A stretch of DNA of 64,000 nucleotides from Lichenostomus cassidix (Eukaryota; Chordata; Aves; Passeriformes; Meliphagidae): positions 7,129,522 to 7,193,521 of the forward strand of contig CM039211.1 in the NCBI GenBank assembly GCA_008360975.2, read 5' to 3'. A program made the translations under genes and the position numbers. Below are positions 43,901 to 53,000 of this stretch, one piece after another (the stretch's first letter is position 1; the number at the start of each line of letters is the position of its first letter). Below the pieces are notes generated by a model, which saw only the letters and a program-made list of their open reading frames with translations, was not told the DNA's origin and made no database searches.

Positions 43901-46900
43901 AATTACTGGCTGACAAACTGATAAAGATTTTTGCCAGAAGGGAAATAATTTGCATGACTACAAGTTTAAGCGTAAAGATCTCATGATCACTCAAGTAAAT
44001 GATTTCTCTATTTCTTAGGCTGTAGTTTGCTTTCTTTAAAGCCAGAGCGATCACACCTCAATCTTCCCAACTGATGAAGAGAAGGTAAAAGAGGTCATAA
44101 TTCACAACTGACAGTTCAGCAATTCCACACTCAGGTTACTTTTGAACACTTGTGTGAATATAATTAATTTTTGATTTTTCACTGTATCTCTTTCATGCAT
44201 TTATTCACTAGGATTTTTGTTGATAATTAAAAATTTGAGACAGGACCACGGAGTCTCAGCATAGTAGGGAAATATCCTCAAGTTCTGTATGACCAGTTAC
44301 TGTGGAGATATCATAGCACTAGTTTTGGTCCATATGCAACTATAATCCACTATGTTCTATCTGACTTGACCTCAGCAGAAGTAACAACATACCAGGTAAC
44401 TCAGATCACTCAAGATACCAGATTTTGGCACCCAGTTCTAGAAAAAATGCTAATACTCTAATGTGCAAGAGGATACACTAAGAAATTTGTATTATACTAC
44501 ATTCAAGATTTAAATATAACATCTCCAGTTATACTGAAGTTTGGTTACTACATGTAGTCTGCTCACTAATAGCACTTCCAGATCAAATGTAACTATTTAA
44601 ACATACTTTAACATTTTCTTCTGCATGGTTTGCTTTCATAGCTTAACACAATTTTTCAACTGCGTTCTTCTATATATGCCTTGTTGAAACACTTCACCAT
44701 GTGCCATGCCAACCAAAAACCTTTTCTCTGAAGATGAAATGAAAAAAGGAAAATGCAGGATGCAGCTAAAAGCACTCTCCCCTGCACAGAGATGGAAAAG
44801 TGATGTTAGCTGAAACAGTAAGTAGTCCCAGCAAAATGCATAATTTCTGGTACCTTAGAAGAAAAACAGCTGTTAGATTTCTGAACGTGCTATTGCAAAC
44901 ATGGGTACCTGTCAAATGTATTTATCTACGACCTACTAGAGGAACCACACACACTGACAGATGCACACTACATGCGCATATAGCAAACGACAATATGTTG
45001 GGTGGTTTGTATGAGAAGTCTCCATGAATATGTTGGGTTTCAAATTCTCATCTGCAAGCACGTGGCTTACCACAGCACACTGAACCAAACGCTGTTATGC
45101 CCATTATAAAAATATCTCTTACCATCTTCTATGCTTTACAATGAGGATCAATAAACATCGATGGTCAGAGACAGCGGATCACAAGAAGACAGGTTTTCAA
45201 GGTTAAATATCAATAAGTGGTGGCTAAGCAGACTGTAATGCCATAAAATGAGGTTTGTCAATTTAAAAGAAAATGTGATCACCTGCTTACCTGATCAGGG
45301 AGATATCCGATAAAAGCAATTAATCATTCCTAAAGAGAGCATTGTCCAGCAGATATTTAAAATAAAACACTGACATTTTGTCAAGGGGGATAATGGGTAC
45401 AAACAGTATCTGAAATATTACTCCTAAAAAGGGCGTGACTAAGCCATGGGTATACCTGATGTAAAAGATCGGCACTTCTTAAAATTTTTTTTTTAAATTC
45501 TTATGACTTAGAGATCACAAAGTGCTGCTTCCAGTCAAAACACTGCAAGACAGTTAAGTTAGTTTCTGGAGCATTCTGAACACCAATCTTCTGTTTTTAC
45601 AGACAAACATAGGCTAATACGGTCCAATCTGCAAACAGCACGTTTTCCAGAGTGCCTCATTTTAAAATGAAACAAACAAGCTCCTGTAGCTGCAAAGTTG
45701 CTAACTTGCTGGTCAATCTGCTATTCCTGATAATGATTTGTATATTCATCCTTTCCGACAAGGTATAAAAAGGTAATAAAAAGGTATAATGGGAAGTTGA
45801 ATTTGCAGACAAAACAAAATGCAACTTAATCATATTTAGTTATAAAAGTACACTTGTATTCTAATTAAGATATAAGCTTTCTCACAATTTTTACAAAGCT
45901 GTCATGACAGAAACAAGATGAAAACCGGGCACTGTGGCATCTTCTTTAGCTTAGTTTTTACCTTTAATTCTGCTAATTTGAATCTTAATTCACCAGCATC
46001 ACAAAGTATGAACAACACTGCAACTAATCTGGGATATTATACCATAGAGACTTAATATTCCTTTTGCTACCACATTAAATTACCATAGCTTAATATCTTA
46101 CAAACACATTCAAAATAAAAGTCCTCAAAACAAAACATCTTCATTCTTGCTTTTCCATTTAGTGAAAATATATTTCAATCCAACATAATAGCATCATGAG
46201 GTTTATGGCCCCACTATCTAATTAGCAGAAGAAACTTACAAATACCATCAATGTCAAAAACAAATCACTCTCTGGATCTGCAATGGATGCGCTAGTAATG
46301 AGCTCTTTAGGACTTCGTCTTTTAAACATTTATTCCTTCAAACACATGAACTAAATAAAACCAAAAAATACCCACCCCAGAAAATTATTAAAACCAAAAC
46401 GTTTATATGAAGAAAATGTTCTGCCAAAGCACAACCCGCCACAAAACATCAATTTTCTCACAATTTTCTGACAAGATTTTAACCCTTACCGTGTTTCTCT
46501 ACACTGTATATTTATCTGGTTAGAACACTTCTCAAAATAAAAAATCTGAATCACTTCTAGCAACAGTTTTCTATTTTATTTTTGATACATGTGGACACAG
46601 TAGAGAAGACATTGAATAAACTGGAAAGTCATATGTAGAATAAAACTTTAAGTGCACTATACAAAAATAAAAGAGACAATGTTTTGCTCACAGACTATCA
46701 CATATTCTAAAAATGGCTTTCTTACACAAGATATCATTAATTACTCATTTACTATAAAATCAAAGCACTCGAAGAGTGAGTGTGGAAATCAAGCATGATG
46801 TCACTCTTATGCTACTTCTAGAGCTCTTGAGTTTAAGTTAAATATATCTCTTTCCCCCTGGATTTTATATGGGGAAAAATGCTGGTACCAATCAGCTATG

Positions 46901-49900
46901 ACATTGGAAAAAAAAATATATGCCATCCTTGTAGAGAAAAGTAGTTGTCTTTTACAAGAACCAGGCAGGAAAGTCTCACAAGTCTTCTACTTATGTGAGA
47001 GATGTAAATATATGCATAAAGTAGTATAGCTAACATTGGATTACTTTTTGCCTCTTCATGAATTTTATAGGTTTTAAATTTGGATAAAACTGTTCACATT
47101 TTTCTAATTTTGGCCACAGTCTGTTTTACGCAGTTACTCTTACATCTAGACACTGGCACCATTTTTCTTTATTTATGGGCCAACATTGTTATTTCATTGA
47201 CCATCAAACAGCATATTTGTTGATTTAGAGAGAACATTTTATCATACCAAACTGCTGTATTTCATCTGACAGTAAGCCAATAAAAACAACTGAATTTCCC
47301 AAGTTAGTCATAATACTCTGAGGGATTTCTTTTGTTTGAACAGCTAATCCCTAGGACAACACAAATTAAAAAACAAAGTTGAGATTGTTTTGCTAATAAT
47401 TTTGGCACCCCCCCCCATTATCACATTTCTCTTTGTTTGCCGATCGTGTTGTTTTCTGGTCAGCAAATGGAGCTTTCACTTTTAAATGAGATTTAGCTTT
47501 AAACAGGAAGCATTCAGACATTGTTCTTATATAGGTCAGTAGTAGTTTATAATAAATACATGTGCAAGATGAGCTCATGTTAAGCTTTTAATTCCCATAT
47601 GATTACCTTACAATTCTGAAATGAAGGGATTATAAAGATGGGGCACACTTACACAATGTTTTAACACTACTACTTCCAAAATCAAAATCTTTAAATATTA
47701 TCTTTAAAATGTCCCTCCTAACTACTGCCCTTCACAGATGATGAAAGAATATAAGGAAATGAGGATACAAACAGAGCAGCAGTCCAAAGAATCACTGTGA
47801 CATGTCCCTGCACTGGGCCACAGACCAAAATTCACGTTGCAAGAATAGTGATGTTTGCTGTGGAACCACAGCTTGTTTTCCCCACTGCTGCTCCCCTTCT
47901 TCTGCTAATACTTTGGATTTTACTTGGCAGGATGGGTTACAAGGGCTCTGTGACACTTCTATGCTCCCAAAGGATCATTTTTTCCAAGATATTTGTGGAA
48001 ATTTTTTACCACATATGTGGTAGCCAAAGGGCTTTCAATCTTGACTGCTCTAGCTCTGCTAATGACTTTACTTGTAATTATCCCTAATTATGTCACTGGA
48101 ACCATACAAACCATGCAGCTTCTTTCAATGCAACAAAGCCACCACATACCTTCTCCAAATGCCTGCAAAACTAAAATTATCTCCCAGTTTAAGAGAATCC
48201 TGCAATGACCCCCATCAAACTTCACCCACAAACTCCCATCTGACGCCAAGATCATTCCCACACTATTCTTCAGGTTTGAGCCAAGTCAAAACTATGTGAC
48301 TATTTCCAATGAAAAGAGTCTGAAACAAACAAGAGAAGGACAGAACTTCTTGGTGTAGGTGCAGGAGCAAAAATGTCTGAGGAACCTGTGATTTCTTAAT
48401 AGAACAGGGATTTAATAAAAATTTTAAAAATCAAATTAATCTGAACAATCTCTCCTCCACCTATCCCCCAAAGTGAAACAAAACATACTGAGTTTGATAT
48501 TTGAGTTGGGGGTGTTTTGGGTTACATTCCTTAGATCTAGAAGGGATTTTCAGGACAGAAAACAATGACACCTCTACTCTGGGTAGGTTCATAAGCACAG
48601 AGGAGTGCAATAGAGCCACTTTGTTTGGTGGTCTGCCAGATTTAAACAAAGAACATAAAGCCATTCTACATCCTAAATTAACGCCCTAGAGACCAGCTTG
48701 TACAGCTGGACTGTCTCTAAGTCACTGGAAATTTAATTATCTGCACAAAAGCTTGTAAAACCTCAAACAAACAGCCAAAATCCAAAACACCTGTAGGTGG
48801 ATGAAGAAGAGCAAAGAAAGACATTTTTACTCTTCTTTTGTAAAACTATGAAGAAGATAATCTGTCCTGTTCTTCCTTTCCTTATTTTAGAATGCAATGA
48901 CAGAGAGTGGAGGGGAGTTACTGACAATTTGTTGCAATATTGTCATAAGAAATATTTAAAATTGTTATATTAATCAAATTACCATATTTTAAAAATGAAA
49001 TATTAGCGGTAAAGGAACAGTAAGTCTGTGATATGAAGATTTCGAAGCAGGGAGAAGGAGAAAAATATGTTATTTGATATTAGAATGTGCCTACCCTATA
49101 TAGGATTATACACAGAAATAACAACAATTTCTGAGCCCTTTTAACTGAGGTACCAAAACCAAACTGGTTTTGCTGGCTGCTAGCAAAAAGCAGCAGGATT
49201 TGTCAGCTTCGGAAGAGCACTGCATTAATGCAGCTCTAAGGCTTGCAAAATTCTGCCTTGTTCAGTGTCACGGATCACACAGATGCAGCTGACTATATAT
49301 CTTCCTGTTGATTAAAATCCATCTAAATTCCACTTGAGCCGAGTGTTTGCTCTTGGATGGGTGGCTCTGAAGGCCTACACTTAGCCAACAAACACCAGCA
49401 GGACCAGCAGATCCAGGTGAAAAGTTTAAGTATTAATTTAGGCTTTGGGAGACATTGGAGAATGTGTGGTCTTATGGTAAAAGGAACTTCTGTTGAGATC
49501 TTAAATACTGTAACTATAGTAAACCCACACATTTTTAAAATTACCTGAAAACCTCCTGCCTTTCCCATGTTTTCAAGAGCTGAACTATACTTGCTTTGTC
49601 AACCTGTGTCAGCACTCTGGACTTCCTGCTGGGAAGTACAGCTGTGCTAAAATGGTAGTGCTGGAAGCTGTTTCTAGAAAACAGTTTTAAAATTAAGAAA
49701 TAATAATAATAAACCAATGTAGCTGTGGTAGCTTTCCCTTTACACAGCCTGGAAAAGGGCTTCCATAAAAATCTAAAAGCACACGAAAGTCGCTGAGCAA
49801 CTCCCAGTCCGTGACACAAAGGGCAGTTACAGAAACCCCACAAGGGCACAGAGCTTGCAATACCTTCATATTGGATGCCTCGGTTTCCAGTTTTGTGAGG

Positions 49901-49998
49901 TGATTTGAGTTATCCTCTAGCTCTTGCCGAAGGTTGGAGTTCTCCATCTTTAATGCCTCAACTTGCTTTAACAATTGATCATATGAAGCTGCAGCCAT
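1..49998 (-). CDS. APC: APC, 5' two-fifths of the coding sequence (spliced, 15 coding exons, 3'-partial)
   Basis: Adenomatous polyposis coli is a cytoplasmic scaffold. With axin and GSK3 it drives beta-catenin destruction, and it also binds microtubules and actin regulators. CDS = complement join of 1..667, 1066..1280, 1929..2045, 3125..3202, 4207..4346, 4923..5018, 6107..6485, 9029..9127, 12763..12867, 19509..19592, 24709..24822, 26372..26480, 32062..32263, 33247..33331, 49864..49998. That is 2625 nt, codons 1-875, open throughout with GT-AG junctions. The start [12 protein letters not shown] is the APC N-terminus and lies in a strong context (A at -3, G at +4). Visible parts: dimerisation coiled coil (about 1-57), export signal LLERLKELNL (about 68-77), a second coiled coil (about 127-248) containing export signal [11 protein letters not shown], and the armadillo domain (about 453-767). 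The frame is still open at position 1, so the rest of exon 16 (beta-catenin-binding, SAMP, basic and EB1-binding regions) lies outside. Domain limits are taken from human APC. Confidence 0.97.
668..1065 (-). other. APC: APC intron 15 (0.4 kb)
   Basis: The shortest intron here; GT-AG, phase 2. AT-rich, nothing recognised. Confidence 0.85.
1066..1280 (-). CDS. APC: APC exon 15 (codons 582-653)
   Basis: 215 nt, acceptor TTTTTTCCTAG, donor GTAGGT. It encodes [60 protein letters not shown] and [12 protein letters not shown] (Arg split with exon 16), armadillo repeats 4-5. Skipping would shift the frame. Confidence 0.98.
1281..1928 (-). other. APC: APC intron 14 (0.65 kb)
   Basis: GT-AG, phase 0. 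Nothing recognised. Confidence 0.8.
1929..2045 (-). CDS. APC: APC exon 14 (codons 543-581)
   Basis: 117 nt, acceptor CATTTTGCAG, donor GTATCT. It encodes [20 protein letters not shown] followed by [19 protein letters not shown], armadillo repeat 3. It is in frame at both ends; skipping of the human counterpart is known to remove 39 residues. Confidence 0.98.
2046..3124 (-). other. APC: APC intron 13 (1.1 kb)
   Basis: GT-AG, phase 0. AT-rich. Nothing recognised. Confidence 0.8.
3125..3202 (-). CDS. APC: APC exon 13 (codons 517-542)
   Basis: 78 nt, acceptor TTCCTACCAG, donor GTAATG. It encodes [20 protein letters not shown] followed by SEDLQQ, armadillo repeat 2. It is in frame at both ends. 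Sequence matches human as remembered. Confidence 0.98.
3203..4206 (-). other. APC: APC intron 12 (1.0 kb)
   Basis: GT-AG, phase 0. Nothing recognised. Confidence 0.8.
4207..4346 (-). CDS. APC: APC exon 12 (codons 470-516)
   Basis: 140 nt, acceptor TTTTTTTAAAG, donor GTGAGA. It encodes [40 protein letters not shown] and GDVANK, armadillo repeats 1-2. The [10 protein letters not shown] stretch is a typical repeat core. Sequence matches human as remembered. Confidence 0.98.
4347..4922 (-). other. APC: APC intron 11 (0.58 kb)
   Basis: GT-AG, phase 2 within the Gly-Gly pair. Nothing recognised. Confidence 0.8.
4923..5018 (-). CDS. APC: APC exon 11 (codons 438-470)
   Basis: 96 nt, acceptor TTTCTGGATCAG, donor GTAAGA. 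It encodes [20 protein letters not shown], then [13 protein letters not shown] (first Met split with exon 10). It forms the first armadillo repeat (about 453-495 in human). The armadillo groove binds partners such as ASEF, KAP3 and the PP2A B56 subunit. Confidence 0.98.
5019..6106 (-). other. APC: APC intron 10 (1.1 kb)
   Basis: GT-AG, phase 1. Nothing recognised. Confidence 0.8.
6107..6485 (-). CDS. APC: APC exon 10 (codons 312-438), with internal alternative acceptor
   Basis: 379 nt, acceptor GACCTGCAG, donor GTAGGT. It encodes [20 protein letters not shown] through GMDQDKNP, nearly identical to human. This helical region precedes and packs with the armadillo repeats. An internal AG at 6183-6184 (GGAGCAG before ATCCGTGC) would remove exactly 303 nt, codons 312-412. 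That is the deletion known for the short human APC isoform. Translation past the donor gives SRFCKPYKN..., which is intron and should be ignored. Confidence 0.98.
6486..9028 (-). other. APC: APC intron 9 (2.5 kb)
   Basis: GT-AG, phase 0. AT-rich with a T-run near 7006-7016. Nothing recognised. Confidence 0.75.
9029..9127 (-). CDS. APC: APC exon 9 (codons 279-311)
   Basis: 99 nt, acceptor TTTAAATCTGTAG, donor GTAACC. It encodes [20 protein letters not shown] followed by [13 protein letters not shown]. It is a serine/threonine-rich linker that is in frame and could be skipped without a frameshift. The [11 protein letters not shown] end is unchanged from human as I recall it; the middle has diverged. 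Confidence 0.96.
9128..12762 (-). other. APC: APC intron 8 (3.6 kb)
   Basis: GT-AG, phase 0. AT-rich; no repeat family, RNA gene or exon recognised. Short open frames here lack similarity to anything I know. Confidence 0.75.
12763..12867 (-). CDS. APC: APC exon 8 (codons 244-278)
   Basis: 105 nt, acceptor GTATTAACAG, donor GTAAAT. It encodes [20 protein letters not shown] followed by [15 protein letters not shown]. It is a polar linker between the second coiled coil and the armadillo region, in frame at both ends. It is one of the more diverged exons relative to remembered human APC ([20 protein letters not shown] is the human core). Confidence 0.96.
17720..18204 (+). repeat. GC-rich block, probable retroelement remnant
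   Basis: An island of GC-rich sequence in AT-rich intron that ends where the CR1 fragment begins. It includes GGCTGGTGAACCAGGCAGGG and a TTTATGCTAGAAG resembling junctions I associate with avian LINE 5' sequence. It is probably the 5' part of the same deleted element or another dispersed repeat. No intact ORF; the short open frames on both strands reflect base composition. The family assignment is a guess. Confidence 0.45.
18205..18660 (+). mobile_element. CR1 LINE internal/3' coding-region fragment, antisense to APC
   Basis: Plus-strand phrases typical of the 3' half of avian CR1: CCAGAGGGACCTGGACAGCT followed by GGGAGAAATGGGCTGA, then AAAGTCCTGCACCTGG, AACAACCCCAGGCACCAGCA, GAGGTCCTGGGCCATC, CAGGGCAAGGGAAGTGACC and CTGTTCAGCTTGGAGAAGG. 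It ends near ATCTATAAACACCTGG. Compared with the usual element as I recall it, segments are missing between these blocks and the reading frame is broken. The terminal 3' repeats are absent, so this is a dead, internally deleted copy. Confidence 0.82.
19509..19592 (-). CDS. APC: APC exon 7 (codons 216-243)
   Basis: 84 nt, acceptor CTTTTCAG, donor GTTAGT. It encodes [20 protein letters not shown], then QSQAAEAE. It continues the second coiled coil. It is in frame at both ends. The first two residues (AR) differ from remembered human RR. Confidence 0.97.
21056..21392 (-). mobile_element. CR1 LINE fragment, 3' portion, same orientation as APC
   Basis: The plus strand begins ATAGAATTATAGAATAG, then TCTGGGTTGGAAGAGACCTT, a CTCCCTGCCAAGGGCAGG block, TTTCCAGGGATGAGGCCCCT, CAACCTCTTCCAGTGTTTCA and TTTAAAGCCATTGCCTCTTC. 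It ends near GAAAAGGTCTCCCC. This is the reverse complement of the classic avian CR1 3' end, with the ATTCTATGA-type tail at the left. About 340 bp, 5'-truncated and diverged; no coding capacity. Confidence 0.93.
21881..21906. repeat. Perfect 11-bp inverted repeat (hairpin, 4-nt loop)
   Basis: TGCTCCAGTCA at 21881-21891, loop GGTA, then the exact complement TGACTGGAGCA at 21896-21906. An A-rich stretch (AAACAAAACAAAAATAAAAC type) follows on the plus strand. Function unknown. Confidence 0.85.
24709..24822 (-). CDS. APC: APC exon 6 (codons 178-215)
   Basis: 114 nt, acceptor GATTTCAG, donor GTAGAG. It encodes [20 protein letters not shown], then [18 protein letters not shown], part of the second coiled coil. 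The exon is in frame at both ends, so skipping would remove 38 residues without a frameshift. Confidence 0.97.
24823..26371 (-). other. APC: APC intron 5 (1.5 kb)
   Basis: GT-AG, phase 0. It contains a 13-bp perfect inverted repeat at 25867-25908. Otherwise I see nothing in it. Confidence 0.8.
25867..25908. repeat. Perfect 13-bp inverted repeat (hairpin, 16-nt loop)
   Basis: Arm CATTATCTGGGAT at 25867-25879 and its exact complement ATCCCAGATAATG at 25896-25908, separated by 16 nt. It can form a hairpin on either strand and would be transcribed in APC pre-mRNA. It could be a remnant of a terminal-inverted-repeat element or a chance palindrome. Confidence 0.85.
26372..26480 (-). CDS. APC: APC exon 5 (codons 141-177)
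   Basis: 109 nt, acceptor TTTTAACAG, donor GTAAGT. It encodes [20 protein letters not shown] followed by [17 protein letters not shown]. It is the start of the second coiled coil and holds the second N-terminal export signal [11 protein letters not shown]. Asp-to-Glu changes (AELEKEE versus human ADLDKEE, from memory) are conservative. Confidence 0.97.
26481..32061 (-). other. APC: APC intron 4 (5.6 kb)
   Basis: GT-AG, phase 2. AT-rich. A 26-codon charged minus-strand frame at 28801-28878 has coding-like character (see findings). No repeat family, RNA gene or exon was recognised. Confidence 0.75.
32062..32263 (-). CDS. APC: APC exon 4 (codons 74-141)
   Basis: 202 nt, acceptor TTATCATCCAG, donor GTAAAT. 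It encodes [20 protein letters not shown], then [40 protein letters not shown] and LEELEKE. It is a serine-rich, low-complexity linker with many possible phosphorylation sites between the two coiled coils. Differences from remembered human APC are conservative. Confidence 0.97.
32264..33246 (-). other. APC: APC intron 3 (0.98 kb)
   Basis: GT-AG, phase 1. It contains a T-rich tract with TTTG repeats at 33030-33077 on the plus strand. Nothing else is recognised. Confidence 0.85.
33247..33331 (-). CDS. APC: APC exon 3 (codons 46-74)
   Basis: 85 nt, acceptor TTCTTGCAG, donor GTAAAT. It encodes [19 protein letters not shown] followed by [10 protein letters not shown], closing the N-terminal coiled coil. 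It supplies most of the first nuclear export signal LLERLKELNL, which is split across the exon 3/4 junction. Human APC as I recall it has alanine where this sequence has threonine in EAMTSSG. Omitting the exon would shift the frame (85 is not a multiple of three). Confidence 0.97.
34049..34400 (+). mobile_element. Endogenous retrovirus LTR-like element, antisense to APC
   Basis: A region laid out like an LTR on the plus strand. It has a U3-like segment, a TATA-like box TCTATATATATATGG at about 34309-34322, a polyadenylation signal AATAAA at 34333-34338, and a short pyrimidine-rich R/U5 ending ...GCGACA at 34399. A TGGTGA that could begin a tRNA primer-binding site follows at 34401, with only its first bases resembling the tRNA-Trp type. 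I found no gag, pol or env coding sequence beside it and no clear target-site duplication, so this is a solo or truncated LTR. The left end is uncertain: 34049 is the nearest TG, and 34081 is also possible. Its polyadenylation signal points against APC and so should not truncate APC transcripts. Confidence 0.6.
34876..34906 (+). repeat. Poly(A) run, 31 nt
   Basis: Uninterrupted A homopolymer within intron 2. The 200 bases before it are not recognisable as a processed transcript, so it may be a simple repeat rather than a retroposon tail. Its length is likely polymorphic or subject to sequencing error. Confidence 0.85.
41590..42010 (-). mobile_element. CR1 LINE fragment, 3' portion, same orientation as APC
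   Basis: The plus strand reads as the reverse complement of the 3' end of a chicken-repeat-1 non-LTR retrotransposon. It has a tandem TCACTGTATC start, then TTAGGCTGGGAAAAATCTTC, CTAAACCATGTCCCTAAGTG, a block beginning CCTCCAGGGATGGTGACTCC, AGCCTGTTCCCATGCTTGAC, then CAATCTAAACCTCCCTGG and CATTTCCTCTTAG. Similarity fades after about 42010. CR1 copies are usually 5'-truncated, and only the 3' UTR and adjoining region remain here, so no functional ORF is present. The subfamily was not determined; limits are within about 20 bp. Confidence 0.88.
43040..43060 (+). repeat. Poly(A) run, 21 nt
   Basis: A homopolymer in intron 2 with no recognisable retroposed sequence upstream. Confidence 0.85.
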
Positions 49999-50016
49999 CC
50001 TGGGCTACCATCAGCC
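49864..50016 (-). CDS. APC: APC exon 2 (18 nt 5' UTR + codons 1-45)
   Basis: The start codon is at 49996-49998. The coding part (49864-49998, 135 nt) ends ...ETEASNMK before the donor GTATTG. It forms the first heptads of the N-terminal parallel coiled coil ([18 protein letters not shown]) through which APC dimerises. The acceptor at 50017-50018 leaves 18 nt of leader, the human length. The leader contains an out-of-frame ATG at 50011, which is in the frame of uORF A. Confidence 0.98.
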
Positions 50017-53000
50017 CTTAAAAAAGTAAGAGAAAATATTAAATTCAAGCATCTTAGCAAAAAAGTCCTTCACTACCCAAAAGCATCTAACCACAAAATC
50101 ATCTCTCTCTCCCATTTTACCACATAACTTTCTAAACATTTAATTTAAATCCATTAAACCAAACTGTTAATGCCTACAACTAATGCCAGTTCATGACTTT
50201 TTTTCTGTGGGCTTCCATTTGATAAGCATGATTAAGCAAATGAAAAAAGTCCATTGTTGATTGCATCAGATACTAGAGGAAGCTAGAATACATGAAAGAA
50301 AATGAATGCATCATAGAAAAGCATCCTTACTACTGGCACTTCAGCTTCAACACAGAGAAATTGCAGAAAATGGACCATATATAGTAGTTTTTGGATAGAC
50401 AACAAGCATCTTCAAACATATCTAAAAGATGCTGACTGCCTACTTATTTTAGGAAATGAATGATAGTCACAGATGTTCAATGTTCCTATGAATAGCACAC
50501 TCTCTGAAGGAGATGCTACATGAAAGCAAAGCAGTAAATATTGGGGAATTTTAACTGAAAAAAGCTCTACATCATCAAATGTAGTAAAGAGGTAGCTATT
50601 TTGTAAAAATATCCTTCAAGGCACAAGATTAAAACAAAAATCCTTCACAAGCAGTGGTCATACTGCACTGCAGAATTTAAAGATGAAAGGCTATTCTTGA
50701 TATCAAGACATCCCATATTATTTTCAGTAACACTGTAACACAGCCCCAGAACACCATCACAACTACTCAGCCATTATAAAGGAGAAAGAAACAAGTACTT
50801 CAATTTAAATTATAAACTACAAATTGTTCCCTGCTTTCTAACCCAACAGCCACCAGAGTTGTTCATGTAACAACATAAATGAACTAAAAGACGGTTAATA
50901 AATGTTTGAAGCTTTTCAGAATTAATGCCATCAATTCCTTATTCATCAGCCATTCAAGAGAATAAAAGGAAGCCCAGAACTCCACATAACACAAGTTACC
51001 CTTCCAATGTCATTGCAGAAATTTCCCAAGTATGTGACTTGTAACTCAGAGGAAAAGAATAACAAAATTTACAGGGCAACATTCCCTTTCATCATTACTG
51101 CAGTATTTTGGAAAAAATGAAACAATTAAAAGCTCTCATTTAGCATTTTCGTTGTAACCTCTGACCAAACCTTTGACCTTACGGCTTCTGTAAGCCCTCA
51201 TAAAACCAAGTTCCCTCTTCCAGATCAAACCCAACTGAATTATCCAGTCTACTAACAATTAGGTAAAATTATTCAAAAATGTTTTAGTTCCTCAGTACAA
51301 ATTTTGAAAATTGTGTTTAACCTTTCTAAACTTAAACTCAACTAAATATAAGGCAGAGTGTACACCACTGAAGACAGGAACAATAACAAAAGCTGTAGTG
51401 TGTTTGATAGGAACGGTTTATTTCCTTTCCAAGCACCTGTCACCATCAAAGACAGGAGAAGGAAGACACCTGCCACTTACGAAATTGTGACTTCCATGAG
51501 TGAAAAGGATCCATAACATTTATTTTTCAAAATTTGGTCACGTTTTACTGAAGGTCTCATTTTTAGAGAAATAAGTGCAATCTGAAATAACTACTCTGCT
51601 ATGTAAATTCTGGGATCTTACCATCAGACTATTTCACCTAAAAGGTTGAATCTTATCAAGGAGAGTTGTAGCAAAACCAAAACAAACACCAAAAACAAAC
51701 ACCAAAAAATCAGTAAGGGCAAACTGCTTTTGTTACATTTCATATGTTTTTATCTAATAAGTAACAGTTTCCATTATTATTAAGAAGCTGCTCTGTGCCA
51801 AGTATGACACACATTTTGTTTCTAGATAGAGTACCTTTTTCTCCCATTACTATAATTCATTATTAACATGAAAGGACAGGTAATGAAAAAAAATATCCAG
51901 GTTTTCCATTTCCTGTCCACATTTAGGAATTCTACTTAGAGATTTGAAATTTAGAATGATCAGCCCCGTTAACAAGATGTACACACACAACAAATAGAAA
52001 AAAATGGATGAGGGGCAGAGCTATGGTAGGAAGACATCAATTGCATCGCTCTAGTACTCAAAATACAAAACAAACTTAGATGTATTTATGCTAAATGAGT
52101 TAGGATCCTGAATGGGAGATTTGGCTTGGGTTTCCCCCCTTCTAATCTAAGTTCCTTTATTCTCACAACATGAAAGTAAGACATCACCACTAAGAGACAG
52201 TATTCTGCCTCAGTCTAGGAGTCACTTCCCGATTTATTCAAATGTCAAGCTTTGTGGGTTTTCAAATAAAAAAAGAAATAAGTTTGCTGATTACCACAAC
52301 CTGGGTAACCAAAACCATTTTTTTTCTGCTAAATATATGCCCAAAGGAGAAATAAGCAACACTGTCACCACAGTTGCAATAGAGATGAACAGAAAAATTG
52401 TACACGGGTAAGGAACAGTTCAAAGACATCAAGATGACACTGGGCAGTGCTGAAAGACAAATTATTGGGCTGGAGGCAGGCTGTCAGCAAAGTTCCCCCA
52501 AAACTAGACTGTGACAGGCATTTTTAAATGTTTTGTTATTGACTTTGGCACAAGAAGTAGCATCAAAACTTGCTCCCATAAATTCAAGAGGTTGCACAAG
52601 GTCAGTGGACTCCATGTCATACACAATGAATTTAATGAGCTGAGAAATAAAGCAGTAGAAACAGGGTGAATAAAGAGCAAAGTGACATAAAGTCACTCAC
52701 AAAGGAATCTCAACCTGGAGCAGTGAAGTCTCTCATTAGCCAACCTGCAGGACACTGGGTGCTGCCAGAGAGACTGGCACAAGGAGTGCAAACCCAATCC
52801 CCAGAGTTATCACACCATTTCACAAAGACATGGGTAAGAAAAGAGAATTTAAGCGGTTGCAGACAAAGATGTGATCAGGGGATGAGAGAGTATCTCATAT
52901 GAGAAGAGATTTGACAAGCAAACCTTGGCAATGGAATACCAAAGTATTTCACAAAAGACACCATTATTTAATCTTAAAGTGGGGGAAACTGACACAGGTA

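Larger units (their letters stand above)
33332..49863 (-). other. APC: APC intron 2 (16.5 kb, largest in the window)
   Basis: GT-AG intron between codons 45 and 46. It holds a CR1 fragment (41590-42010), an LTR-type element (34049-34400), a 31-A run (34876-34906), a 21-A run (43040-43060), T/G-rich sequence at 40520-40597, a short TA run near 38432-38456, an AAGGTATAA-type tandem at 45762-45790 and a C-run near 47408. The rest is AT-rich unique-looking sequence in which I see no gene, exon or RNA. Confidence 0.8.
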
